From: Thermoguttaceae bacterium
GTDB lineage: Bacteria > Planctomycetota > Planctomycetia > Pirellulales > Thermoguttaceae
DNA length: 47,330 nt
NCBI GenBank assembly: GCA_017447865.1
Contig: JAFSMO010000051.1
Location: 1 to 47,330, forward strand
Reading direction: 5' to 3'
This document shows positions 28,258-37,129 of the stretch, one piece after another. The notes under the pieces were generated by a model. The model was given only the letters and a program-made list of their open reading frames with translations. It made no database searches and had not been told where the DNA came from. The position numbers and the translations under genes are program-made. Each line of letters starts with the position of its first letter. Position 1 is the first letter of the stretch.

Positions 28258-30855
28258 ATGACATTTTTCCTTGAACGTCCCTACTGGCTGGTTTTGATTT
28301 TGGTTTTGGTCCCGCTTTGGCTGCACTGGCGGAAGGGGCTGACGCGGCAGTCGCGTCTCAGGGCGTGTACCATCCTGACGCTGCGCGCGGCGGTGGTCCT
28401 GCTGCTGACGGCGGCGCTCGTCGGGCCCGTCGTCACGTGGAAGAACTGCGCAAAGTACGTCGTTTGCGCGGTGGACGTGAGCGAAAGCGTTCCCGAAGGC
28501 GCGTGGACCGAAAACCCGGTCCTCAACTCGGCGGCCGGGGAAGCGAAAAAGAACGCGAAAAACCAGTGCGTTTTTCTCCCCTACGCCCAGAACCCCGGCG
28601 TGATGTGCGACTCGGCCGCGGACCTTTCGCCCGACGGCTGCAACGTGGGAATGACGAACCTTTCCGCCGCCCTGGGCGCCGCCACCGCGCTGGCTCCCGA
28701 GGACTACGTCCCGGAGATCATCCTTTTCACGGACGGCACGACCAACCTTGGTCCGTCGCTGCGGGCCGCCAGCGCCTCGGTCCCCGTGAACGTGGTTTTG
28801 ACCCCGTCGGTCGGAGGCGATAACGGAACGCAGAAAGAAACGTGGATCGAACGTTTTGCCGCCCCCGTTTCGGCATACGAGGGGGAAGTGGTCGGGATGG
28901 ACCTTTTCGTCCACGCCACCCACGCCCTGGGCGAGCTGAAGCTGGAACTCCTGAGAAACGGTGAGTCGGTCGAGACGCAGACCCTCGTTTTCGAGAAACC
29001 GGGCGTCCGCGGCGTGCGTTTTCAGGTCCCGGTCGTTCCGAAAGCCGGCGAGGCCAGCCCGCTCGTGGAGTGGAAGGCGGTCATTTACCCGGCCAAGGAG
29101 TTCGACCTTCTGCCCCAAAACGACGCCGTGACGGCCGTGACCCGCATCGTGCCGCACCAGAAAATTCTGCTCGTGGAGCGCGCGGAAAATCTCGGCGATC
29201 TGCTTCGCGGTGTGCTCAAGAAAGAGTTCATCGAGGTGGAAACGTGCGTGCCGGAAGATCTGCCCGCCAGCGCCGCGGAGCTGGAAAAATACGGACTCGT
29301 GATCCTCTCGAACATTCCGGCCTCACGTCTGACGCAGGCGTCCATGGACGCGCTGGAAACGTTCGTCTCGACCTACGGCGGCGGCCTGCTGGTCATCGGC
29401 GGCGACCAGGCGTTCACCTCCGGCGGCTACCGCGGCACGCCGATCGAGAAACTTCTCCCGGTCGTCTGCATCGAGAACGAAAACCGCCCGCGTGAGGGGC
29501 TGGCGATCGCGCTGGTCGTGGACCGTTCCAAGTCGATGGAAGGCGAGCCGATCGAGCTGGCCCGCCAGGCGCTCAAAGGGGCGCTGGACGTTTTGGGCCC
29601 GCAGGACCAGGTCGGGATCCAGATCTACGCCGACTCGAGCCAGTGGCTCCCGGTGAAGCGCGAAAGCCCCGTTTGGGATCTGACGCCCGAAAACAAAGAA
29701 AAGGCGTTCCGGCTGATCGACTCCGTGACGGCCATCAGCACGACGAACATGAACCTCGCGCTCGAAAAAGCGGCCCGCGTTTTGGCGGAGGTCCCGGCCG
29801 AACGGAAACACATCATCGTCATGACCGACGGCATTTCGGTCCCGGCGGACTTCATGGCCACGGCCGAAAAGATCCACGCGGCCGGGATCACGATCTCCAC
29901 GATCGCGATGGGGGCCGAGGCCGAGCCGAATCTGCTCGCCGACATTGCGCAGGCGGGCGAGGGGAACGCGTACGTCTGCGTCGATCCGAAGTCCATGCCG
30001 AAAATCTTTGCGGTGGAGACGGCTTCGGCCGCGAAAATCGGGATCGTCGAGGGGCGCACGCCCGTGAAACAGATCACCTCCATCCCGGGCTTTTTGAACT
30101 TTAACTTCACGAAGGTCCCGCCTCTGCTGGGCTACGTGCAGACGTTCGCCAAGCCGGAGGCCCGCGTCATTTTTGCGTCGGAGTCGAAAGACGAGACGCA
30201 GGCCGGCGACCCGATCCTGGCCTGGACCCGGTTCGGCCGCGGGAAAGTCGTGGCGTTCACGTCCGACATGGAATCGCCGCAGTGGCTCCAGACCTGGCGC
30301 GGCGGCTGGCCGGACTTCGACCGTTTCTGGGGTCGGCTCGTGGCGCACGCCATCCGGAACGACTCACTGAAAGACTTCCAGATCGAAACGGCCTTCCACG
30401 GCGAGTGGCTCCACGTGACGCTGAGCGTTCCGGAGGGGAAAATGCTGGACTCTGCGCCGGAACTGACGCTTCCGGGCGAAGATCCACTGACGCTGCTGCC
30501 GGTGGCGCCGGGAGTTTACGGCATCCGCACGAAAATCGAGCTGGGCCGCAAATACGACCTGACGCTTACCGCGGAGCTGAACGGGCAGAAACGCACGTGG
30601 TCGGCCACGACGCTGCAGTCGTTCACGGATGAGGTCCTCCCGAACCGTCAGCGCGACGTGACGGCGGAGCTGAACCAGATCGCGGAGGCGACGCACGGGA
30701 GCACCGCGCCGGATCTGGCCGCCATCTTCCCGACGGGCAAACCCGGCCCGGACGCGCCGTTCGTGCTTCAGACGCTTCGTTTCTGGAACTTCTTCCTCCT
30801 TCTGGCGATCCTGACCTGGCTGGTGGAGCTGGGGCTGAGACGGGCGAAGAGTTAA
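28258..30855 (+). CDS. Membrane protein with two VWA domains and a glutamine-amidotransferase-like region
   Basis: The product has 865 residues. Two membrane segments start the protein (WLVLILVLVPLWLHW, ILTLRAAVVLLLTAALVGPV). The first VWA domain begins near residue 69 (VVCAVDVSESVPEGA, with EIILFTDGTTN). A strand-rich part follows, then a class I glutamine-amidotransferase-like fold near 330-400 (YGLVILSNIPASRL, YGGGLLVIGGDQAFTSGGYR). The second VWA domain begins near 418 (ALVVDRSKSMEGEP, a complete D-x-S-x-S, and HIIVMTDGISVP). The C-terminal segment FWNFFLLLAILTWLVELGLR returns to the membrane. This layout is common in planctomycetes and is associated with BatA/DUF58 clusters; its biochemical role is unknown. 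The amidotransferase-like part shows no obvious catalytic Cys, so binding is more likely than catalysis. Confidence 0.82.
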   Translation: MTFFLERPYWLVLILVLVPLWLHWRKGLTRQSRLRACTILTLRAAVVLLLTAALVGPVVTWKNCAKYVVCAVDVSESVPEGAWTENPVLNSAAGEAKKNAKNQCVFLPYAQNPGVMCDSAADLSPDGCNVGMTNLSAALGAATALAPEDYVPEIILFTDGTTNLGPSLRAASASVPVNVVLTPSVGGDNGTQKETWIERFAAPVSAYEGEVVGMDLFVHATHALGELKLELLRNGESVETQTLVFEKPGVRGVRFQVPVVPKAGEASPLVEWKAVIYPAKEFDLLPQNDAVTAVTRIVPHQKILLVERAENLGDLLRGVLKKEFIEVETCVPEDLPASAAELEKYGLVILSNIPASRLTQASMDALETFVSTYGGGLLVIGGDQAFTSGGYRGTPIEKLLPVVCIENENRPREGLAIALVVDRSKSMEGEPIELARQALKGALDVLGPQDQVGIQIYADSSQWLPVKRESPVWDLTPENKEKAFRLIDSVTAISTTNMNLALEKAARVLAEVPAERKHIIVMTDGISVPADFMATAEKIHAAGITISTIAMGAEAEPNLLADIAQAGEGNAYVCVDPKSMPKIFAVETASAAKIGIVEGRTPVKQITSIPGFLNFNFTKVPPLLGYVQTFAKPEARVIFASESKDETQAGDPILAWTRFGRGKVVAFTSDMESPQWLQTWRGGWPDFDRFWGRLVAHAIRNDSLKDFQIETAFHGEWLHVTLSVPEGKMLDSAPELTLPGEDPLTLLPVAPGVYGIRTKIELGRKYDLTLTAELNGQKRTWSATTLQSFTDEVLPNRQRDVTAELNQIAEATHGSTAPDLAAIFPTGKPGPDAPFVLQTLRFWNFFLLLAILTWLVELGLRRAKS

Positions 30856-30860
30856 GCTTT

Positions 30861-31053
30861 TGGAGTGCGATGATACAGTCGCGCAAGCGACATTCATCGC
30901 TTTTCCTTGCGGCAATACCGCCTCGAAGAGGCATTTGCCGCGGAAGTACGCGGGACGTTTCCCACGAGAAAAACCGTTTTTCATCGCCGTATTTTTCGGT
31001 CGCTAAGTGAAAGCGGCAAAGGAAGCCTTCGGCTTCTGTATTGCCGCACTCCA
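30861..31053. repeat. 193-bp multi-hairpin element with inverted ends (family F)
   Basis: The ends are TGGAGTGCGATGATACAG (30861-30878) and its reverse complement with three mismatches, CTGTATTGCCGCACTCCA (31036-31053). Inside lie nested hairpins: GTCGC-GCAA-GCGAC (30878-30891) inside GCGATGA/TCATCGC; GCGGCAA/TTGCCGC (30909-30941) enclosing GCCTC-GAA-GAGGC; and GAAGCC-TTC-GGCTTC (31022-31036). It is non-coding and fills the gap between the VWA and DUF58 genes. Confidence 0.8.
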
Positions 31054-31082
31054 TAAAATTCATCATTTATAATTAAAAAATC

Positions 31083-32012
31083 ATGACCATTTTTACTCCT
31101 GAACTTGAAACTCAACTCAAATCCTGCGTGCGCATCGCCCAGCGGCTCGGCGGGGGTCTGCTCGCGTTTGACCCGGCTAAACTGCCCGCGGGGGGGACCG
31201 AGATCACCGGTCTGCGCGACTACTCCACCGGCGACGAGCCGTGGCGGATCGACTGGGGCGTCTGCGCCCGGCACGATGAACTGCGCGTCCGCGTTTACGG
31301 CGGGAACGCCCAGAGAAACGCGTATTTGTTGCTCGACACTTCGTACGGAATGTGCTTTCGGCCCTCCAAACTTCTTGCGGCGAAACAGGCCGCGGCCGTT
31401 TTGGCGTACGGGCTGCTTGCGACCGGCGCGCTGCTGGAATTCGGGACGTTCATGCCGGATTTTGCGCTTTACCCGATCCTGAGCCACGAGCAGAAAACGG
31501 GACGGTTTCTTCGTTTTCTGGAGGAGATGGAACTCTCGAAGGCGCCGAATATTACGGACTTCGCGTTTCTCGCCCGGTCGTTCGTGGAGCAGAAGCGCCC
31601 GGCGGGGGAGGTTTTCGTGCTGAGCGATTTCTTCGGCGAGTCCGATTCCTTCGAGAAAGATTTCAAGGCGGGCTTCGAGCTGCTCCAGCAGGCCGGGTAC
31701 GACGTCCGGGCGGTGCATCTCGAGGACCCGACGGAACGCGCGGAGGGGCTGGTCGGCGACGTGGACATTTACGACCCAAGCCGGGATTACCGCCAGATCA
31801 TCACGCTGACCGAGCACGATCTGGCCGTTTACCAGCGTCTGTACGACGAGTATTTGGCGAGCGTCAAGGCGTTTTTCGAGAAGCACGAGATCCCGTCCAC
31901 CCGCGTTCAGGTGACGGAGGACGTTTCGGCGCTCTGTCTGGCGGCTTTGGGGCTTCCGAAGAATGCCGCGGAAGTGAATCCGTGGGAAGAGTTTTTGGCG
32001 GAAAAGAGCTGA
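31083..32012 (+). CDS. DUF58-domain protein
   Basis: The product has 309 residues. The DUF58 signature GLRDYSTGDEPWRIDWGVCA is at about residues 43-62 (the family's R-x-Y-x-x-G-D-x-x-R-x-I-D-W). The body then follows a VWA-like course (AYLLLDTSYGM, GEVFVLSDFFGESDSF, GYDVRAVHLEDP). It is soluble with no membrane segment. DUF58 proteins act with MoxR AAA+ ATPases and BatA/VWA partners in many bacteria; no MoxR gene is in this cluster. The short C-terminal tail (FEKHEIPSTRVQVTEDVSAL) is typical of planctomycete members. The gene follows the palindromic element at 30861-31053 and is the last of the operon, with a strong terminator after it. Confidence 0.88.
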   Translation: MTIFTPELETQLKSCVRIAQRLGGGLLAFDPAKLPAGGTEITGLRDYSTGDEPWRIDWGVCARHDELRVRVYGGNAQRNAYLLLDTSYGMCFRPSKLLAAKQAAAVLAYGLLATGALLEFGTFMPDFALYPILSHEQKTGRFLRFLEEMELSKAPNITDFAFLARSFVEQKRPAGEVFVLSDFFGESDSFEKDFKAGFELLQQAGYDVRAVHLEDPTERAEGLVGDVDIYDPSRDYRQIITLTEHDLAVYQRLYDEYLASVKAFFEKHEIPSTRVQVTEDVSALCLAALGLPKNAAEVNPWEEFLAEKS

Positions 32013-32034
32013 AACGGGACCAGACAAAAAATCG

Positions 32035-32102
32035 CGTCCAGCCCGCTGCAAGATCCGGAGACTTTAGACTCCCGGGTTTTGCGGCGGAGTGGACGTTTTT
32101 TT
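32035..32102 (+). terminator. Strong terminator of the BatA/kinase/DUF58 operon
   Basis: The outer arms are CGTCCA (32035-32040) and TGGACG (32090-32095); the middle arms CCGCTGCAA and TTGCGGCGG, and inner CCGGAG and CTCCCGG also pair. Seven T's follow. It sits between two converging operons. Confidence 0.85.
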
Positions 32103-32140
32103 AATTAACTTGACCGGCGAGGACGCCGGCCCTCCGAATC
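32103..32140 (-). repeat. Family B fragment directly after the 32139 gene's stop
   Basis: On the minus strand this is GATTCGGAGGGCCGGCGTCC with the following CTCGCCGGTCAAGTTAATTA, the first 38 bases of the 127-bp unit. It overlaps the stop codon of the gene it follows. Confidence 0.8.
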
Positions 32141-33830
32141 ACTGGTTTTTCTGGACCCACTCCTCGAAGCCCATTTCTTTCTCTTTCGGCGCGTCATCGA
32201 CTTCGTCCTGGAACTGGGTCCCCTCGGGCAGCGAGTACATTTTCATCCGGTTTTTCTGGGCGATCTCGTTTTCCCGGCTGCTGACGAAGAACAGGATCGT
32301 CGATAAGATGAACAGAGCCGAGAAAACCGTGCCGCCGATCACGAGGAACCACGTCAGGTCGGGCGTGTACACGGTGCTGATGGTCGGCGCGGGCGTGCCG
32401 CCGATCAGAAGCGGTGAAAGACGCCGCAGCTGCTTTCCGTCCTGGCTCTTTCCTTTCTCGTACGACCACGTGTTGAAGAAGAACGCGGGGACTTCCAGCT
32501 CGACGAAGTACCCCATGTCGCTTCCGGGCGTGACTCCCGGCGGGAGTTCCGGCACCAGAACGACCATGGGGGATTCCGGCGCTTCGTCCGGGAAGAGGAA
32601 AACCTCGTAGTAGTGGTTGATCCCGAACCGGTTATTCACGTCGGAATCGTCCACGCGGATCGGCACGATGCGGCGCGCGATCCCCTTCAGGAAGAAGAAA
32701 TGGCCGCGCTCTTTCGCCGGCTGGTTGAACAGCGGAATGACGGAGCTGTACCGCCTCGGCCTTTTACCCTCTTTCAGGAGTTTTTCGTGGCCGGGGTAGT
32801 TGATTTTCTCGAAATGCTCATCCGGGGCGTTTGCTTCGACGTCTGCGACGATTTTCGCGAGCGAGTCCGGCGGCATGTGGAAAACCGTGCTCATCATCTG
32901 GTAGAAGCACTCACGATTCCGCGACGAGAGCCGCATGTCGACCATGACGCTGCGCTTTGCGTCCTCGGCCAGTTCTTCCCGGTCCAGATCGTCGAAAAGC
33001 CCTTCATCAAAGCCCGCGTTTCCGAGCAGCGTGTCCGGGTACCAGGCCAGCCGTCGGCCCACCATGAACATGGACGCGAGTTCCAGCGTTTCACCGGGTT
33101 TTTCCGGGTCGGGAATCGAAACGTTTTCCTCCTTTTCGCCCTTTTTCAGGAAGAGCGCGATCAGCCCCACCTTCGGTTTGGACTCGAGCGCCCCCGGTTT
33201 TTGCAGCGCCCGCGGGATCTGCTGGCAGAAAAGCGTCACGTGCCGGCCGTCGTTCAGTTCCAGCTTGCACGTGTAGAACGACGGAACCCGGTACCGGAAC
33301 ACGACGTCTTCTTCCAGCTCGGTCTTTTCAACGCTCAAAAGCCGGCCGTTGATCCAGAACGCGTCGAACCGGCGTGCGTTCAGCTCAGGATTCTGGATCG
33401 GGTCCAGATCCGCCAGCGCGGTTTCGGGTTTGGCCCACTCCTCAAGGCGTTCCTGCGTGATGTGCTCCTGGAGGTGGTAGAAGAAAAAGAGGAGGCCTTC
33501 TTCCAGCGACCACGGCTCCCCGTCGGCGTAGCGTTCCCGGAAGGAGTCGCTGACGTCGTAGAGATTCCAGAAATCCTGGATCGAATTCAGCTCCACGAAA
33601 TCTTCATCCTCGGATTCCTGCGGTTCCTCCGAGGTTTCGTCCTCAACGGGATTTTCCTTGAATGCACCGCCGCCGAGGAACTCCACGTTCTCGGGCGGGG
33701 TATTAGCGGAAAACGGATTGGCGAGTTCTGTGGAGAAAAACTCCAGGTTCGTGCCCTCCGCGTGCCCTGCGGCCGGGAAAGCCAAAAGGAGGAGGAAAAG
33801 CAGGATGGGAAGGAGGAATTCGTGTTTCAT
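32139..33830 (-). CDS. Exported membrane-anchored protein of unknown function
   Basis: The product has 563 residues. It has a signal peptide (MKHEFLLPILLFLLLLAFPA, then AGHAEG) and one membrane segment near the C-terminus (LTWFLVIGGTVFSALFILST), leaving a short cytoplasmic tail (EMGFEEWVQKNQ). The extracytoplasmic part starts with an acidic region (EDETSEEPQESEDEDF) and then a globular part with DLDPIQNPELNARRFDAFWI, VGRRLAWYPDTLLG and RRYSSVIPLFNQP. I recognise the general layout from uncharacterised planctomycete proteins but no domain of known function. The RND pump gene starts on the same strand with a 36-base gap, so this may be the third gene of the efflux operon; no ribosome binding site of note was found. 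A family B fragment follows the stop. Confidence 0.65.
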   Translation of the reverse strand: MKHEFLLPILLFLLLLAFPAAGHAEGTNLEFFSTELANPFSANTPPENVEFLGGGAFKENPVEDETSEEPQESEDEDFVELNSIQDFWNLYDVSDSFRERYADGEPWSLEEGLLFFFYHLQEHITQERLEEWAKPETALADLDPIQNPELNARRFDAFWINGRLLSVEKTELEEDVVFRYRVPSFYTCKLELNDGRHVTLFCQQIPRALQKPGALESKPKVGLIALFLKKGEKEENVSIPDPEKPGETLELASMFMVGRRLAWYPDTLLGNAGFDEGLFDDLDREELAEDAKRSVMVDMRLSSRNRECFYQMMSTVFHMPPDSLAKIVADVEANAPDEHFEKINYPGHEKLLKEGKRPRRYSSVIPLFNQPAKERGHFFFLKGIARRIVPIRVDDSDVNNRFGINHYYEVFLFPDEAPESPMVVLVPELPPGVTPGSDMGYFVELEVPAFFFNTWSYEKGKSQDGKQLRRLSPLLIGGTPAPTISTVYTPDLTWFLVIGGTVFSALFILSTILFFVSSRENEIAQKNRMKMYSLPEGTQFQDEVDDAPKEKEMGFEEWVQKNQ

Positions 33831-33866
33831 GGGATTTTTTGGGAAATTTTCCGAAAGGGTTTTTCT

Positions 33867-36800
33867 TTACTTAGCCTCAGCGTTTGGGGGCACCAGTGGC
33901 TCCTGAGGGACCATCGGCGGGTTTTGTGGGACCGCCGGCGGCTTCTGCTCCCGATCCGGGTGAATGTTGAAAAACAAAGTGTACAGGACCGGCACGATGA
34001 AGAGCGTCAGGCACGTCGCGAAAATCAGACCGGCCATCATGGCGACTGCCATGGCGTCGAACATCGGGTCACGCAGAAGCGGGATCATGCCGACCACGAC
34101 GGTCGTGGCCGCGACGACCACCGGGCGCATTCGTTCCACCGAGGCGTTCAGCACCGCCTGGAAGCGCGAGCCGCCCTTGGTGAGTTCCTCGTCGATCTGG
34201 TCCATCAACACCACGCCGTTTCGGATGATCATCCCGAGCAGCGACATGACGCCGAGTAGCGCCATGAAGCCGAACGCTTTGTGGAAGACCAGCAGTCCGG
34301 TCGTGATCCCGATCATGGCGAGCGGGACCGTCAGGACGATGATCAGCGGCTGACGCAGGTCGTTGAAGAGCAAAACCACGATTCCGAGCATGATGATGCA
34401 CGCGACCGGGAGCCAGTCCAGTACGTCTTTCGTGGCTTTCTGGGACTCGTAGTACTGCCCGCCCCAATCGAACGAGTAGCCGTCCGGCAGTTCGATCGCC
34501 TCGATTTTGGGCCGGACCTCGTTCAGGAGGTTCATCCAGGAAATCCCGTACGCGTCCGCGCCGACGACGACCGCCGGCCTGGAATCGTAGCGGTAGATCA
34601 TGGAGTCTTCCCAGACGTACTCCATCTCCGAGGTGAGCTCACCCAGCGGCGTACTTCCGGGCAGGACGCCCCAAATCTGAACGTTTTCCGCGTTGGCGAC
34701 GTCATTGCGCTCGCTGGGAGTTCCGCGGACCAGGATCGGAATATTGTTTTCGTTCTCAGAGTACATGCCGACCGGGATCCCCCTGGTCTCCGTCATGAGG
34801 GAAAGGATCACGTTGGTACGCGACAGACCGGCACGCTGGCCTTTGTTCTGCGAGTACTTCGGCGAAATGGTCAGCGACTTCTGGAGCCAATTATTCTGAA
34901 CGTCCTGCGCGTGCGGCGAGTCCAGAAGGATCTGCTCGGCCTGGAACGCCAACTGCTGCAAAACGCGCGGGTCCGGGCCGCTGAACCGGGCTTCCAGCTC
35001 GTGCGGCGTCGGCATTCCCATCGCGAAACGCTGGACGCGGACCTGCGCCTGCGGGAAATTGTTCTTCATCCAGAGTTTCACCGGCTCGAGCAGAACGTCC
35101 ACGTCCTCGACCGTTTGTACGTTCACGACGATGTGCCCGTAATTGGAGTGCGGGTACTCCGGCTGGTACGGCAAATAAAACCGCGGAGGGCCGGACCCGA
35201 TGAACGAGGTGAACGACGTGACCCGACTGTCCTTTTGCTGGATCTCCTGCAGGTACGCCTCGGCGCGTTTCATCTCGTCCGAGACCGTATTCGTCGAGGT
35301 CCCGCTCGGGAACCAGAAATCGACCCAGAACTGCGTGCGGCGGGCCCGCGGGAAGAAGTTTTGGTCCACTTCCGTGAATTCCACCGTAGCGACGGCGCAG
35401 GCCGCGGCGATGAAAAGGAGCGCGATGATCCGGTGGCGAAGCGTCCAGTCCAGGGCGTGGCGGTACGCGCGGTAAACCGGCCCGCCGTGCGGGTCCTTGC
35501 CGCTTTCTTCGACTTTCGGATGGACGCACAGGTAGTAAACGACCGGCGTCTGGAACATGGCGACGAGCCAGCTGATCCCGAGCGAAACGGCGACCACGAT
35601 GAAAAGCGAGGAGCAATATTCGCCCACGTTGGTCGGCGTGAGGTAAATCGGCAAGAAGGCGAGCGCCCCGACGATCGTCGCGCCGAGCAGCTGCCACGCC
35701 GCCCGGCTTGCGCCTTCGATGCACGCCTCGGTACGCTCGATCCCCCGCTGCATTCGCACGATGATCAGGTCGCCGACCACCACCGCGTCATCGACCAGAA
35801 TTCCCAGCGCGATGATGAACGCCCCAAGCGAAATACGCTGCAGAACGATCCCCATGGGCTGCAGGAGGCACATCGTCGCGAAAATCACGATCAGAAGCGA
35901 GCTGGTGATCAAAAGGCCGGACCGCCACCCCATCGCGATCATCACGACGATCGTCACGATGATGACCGCCTCACGCAGGTTTTTGACGAACAGATGCACG
36001 GCCTCGTTCACGTCGTCGGGCTGGAACGTCACCTCTTTGAGCTCGCAGCCGGCGGGGAACGCCGCCATCAGTTCATTGGCTTTTTGGTGAACTTCCTCCC
36101 CCATGCGCACGACGTTTCCGTTCGGGCGGGGAGAGATCGCGATCGCGATGCAGTCTTTGCCATCGTAGCGGCAGACTTTGGACGGCGGGTCCTTCTTCAC
36201 GCGGCGGATCGTCGCAATGTCGCGCAGGCGGATCTGCTGCTCGGCCCCCGCCTGCTCTTTGCCGGTGATCCTGCTCGCCTGCTGGTGGAGGACGGAGTTC
36301 ACGATGCTCTCGGGAACGAGATGCTCCGAAACCGCCTGGGCCTGATTGAGCAGCGCCTGCGCGGTTGAGCTGACGATCACGAGGTTCCCGATCTCTTCGA
36401 TGCTCTGGAATTTTCCGGAGGGGGTGAGGCGAATATTTTCGCCGGAATATTCCATCGCGCCGGCGCTCGTCGTCAGGTTTTGCGAGGAAAGCGTCGCCAG
36501 AATGAACGACGGCGGGATGGCCAGCTGCGAGATCTTCGCCTGGGAAATCTCAATTTCGATCTGCTCGTCCGGCGTTCCCCAAAGTTCCACACGCCCGACT
36601 TCGCTCAGGAGACTGAACTCGCGCTGAAGCACTTTGGCACGGTCAAGCTGCTCCTCCGGCGTGAAGCCTTCGCTGGTCAGAGCCAACACGATGCCGTACA
36701 CCTGGCCGAAATCGTCCTGCACGATCGGCGGCAGGCACTCGGGCGGAAGCTCCGTCCGGATCTCCGAGAGTTTATTCCGTAAATCGGTCCAGACGCCCGG

Positions 36801-37118
36801 GAGGTCTCTCGTCGGAATGCTCTGTTTCATGTCGACGTACATAAAAGAAAGCCCCGGCTCCGAGTACGACCGAATGTGGTCAATATTTTTCAGCCGGCGG
36901 CACGTCCGTTCGACCAGGTCCGTAACGTTTTCTTCGACTTCCGCGGCGCTCGCTCCGGGGTAGAGCGTCACGACGATGCCGGTTTTCAGCGTAAATTCCG
37001 GGTCTTCCAGCCGGCCGATGGTGAAGTACGTGTAAATGCCGCCGAGGACCAGCAGCGTCACGAAAAAACCGATGACCAAACGATGGTGAACCGCGTAGGT
37101 CGGGAGTATTCTGTTCAT
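33867..37118 (-). CDS. RND-type efflux pump permease
   Basis: The product has 1083 residues, normal for AcrB/HAE1-type pumps. It starts with a membrane segment (HHRLVIGFFVTLLVLGGIYT), followed by the periplasmic porter domain opening GRLEDPEFTLKTGIVVTLYP. The transmembrane 4 proton-relay region ALGILVDDAVVVGDLIIVRM has the paired Asp. The second half repeats the same order (FMALLGVMSLLGMIIRNGVV), and the C-terminus GLIFATCLTLFIVPVLYTLF is typical. It exports drugs, metals or small molecules across both membranes by proton exchange. The start has AGGAGGTGAG close upstream. A proline-rich tail (PPAVPQNPPMVPQEP) is unusual. The adaptor gene ends 11 bases upstream; a TolC-type outer-membrane channel is not in the window. 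Confidence 0.92.
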   Translation of the reverse strand: MNRILPTYAVHHRLVIGFFVTLLVLGGIYTYFTIGRLEDPEFTLKTGIVVTLYPGASAAEVEENVTDLVERTCRRLKNIDHIRSYSEPGLSFMYVDMKQSIPTRDLPGVWTDLRNKLSEIRTELPPECLPPIVQDDFGQVYGIVLALTSEGFTPEEQLDRAKVLQREFSLLSEVGRVELWGTPDEQIEIEISQAKISQLAIPPSFILATLSSQNLTTSAGAMEYSGENIRLTPSGKFQSIEEIGNLVIVSSTAQALLNQAQAVSEHLVPESIVNSVLHQQASRITGKEQAGAEQQIRLRDIATIRRVKKDPPSKVCRYDGKDCIAIAISPRPNGNVVRMGEEVHQKANELMAAFPAGCELKEVTFQPDDVNEAVHLFVKNLREAVIIVTIVVMIAMGWRSGLLITSSLLIVIFATMCLLQPMGIVLQRISLGAFIIALGILVDDAVVVGDLIIVRMQRGIERTEACIEGASRAAWQLLGATIVGALAFLPIYLTPTNVGEYCSSLFIVVAVSLGISWLVAMFQTPVVYYLCVHPKVEESGKDPHGGPVYRAYRHALDWTLRHRIIALLFIAAACAVATVEFTEVDQNFFPRARRTQFWVDFWFPSGTSTNTVSDEMKRAEAYLQEIQQKDSRVTSFTSFIGSGPPRFYLPYQPEYPHSNYGHIVVNVQTVEDVDVLLEPVKLWMKNNFPQAQVRVQRFAMGMPTPHELEARFSGPDPRVLQQLAFQAEQILLDSPHAQDVQNNWLQKSLTISPKYSQNKGQRAGLSRTNVILSLMTETRGIPVGMYSENENNIPILVRGTPSERNDVANAENVQIWGVLPGSTPLGELTSEMEYVWEDSMIYRYDSRPAVVVGADAYGISWMNLLNEVRPKIEAIELPDGYSFDWGGQYYESQKATKDVLDWLPVACIIMLGIVVLLFNDLRQPLIIVLTVPLAMIGITTGLLVFHKAFGFMALLGVMSLLGMIIRNGVVLMDQIDEELTKGGSRFQAVLNASVERMRPVVVAATTVVVGMIPLLRDPMFDAMAVAMMAGLIFATCLTLFIVPVLYTLFFNIHPDREQKPPAVPQNPPMVPQEPLVPPNAEAK

Positions 37119-37129
37119 CGTCTCACCTC

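Noticed and set aside
34281..36368. A 695-codon plus-strand frame opposite the RND pump gene
   Set aside because: Composition is Arg/Asp/His-rich without any family motif, while the minus strand encodes a full RND permease.
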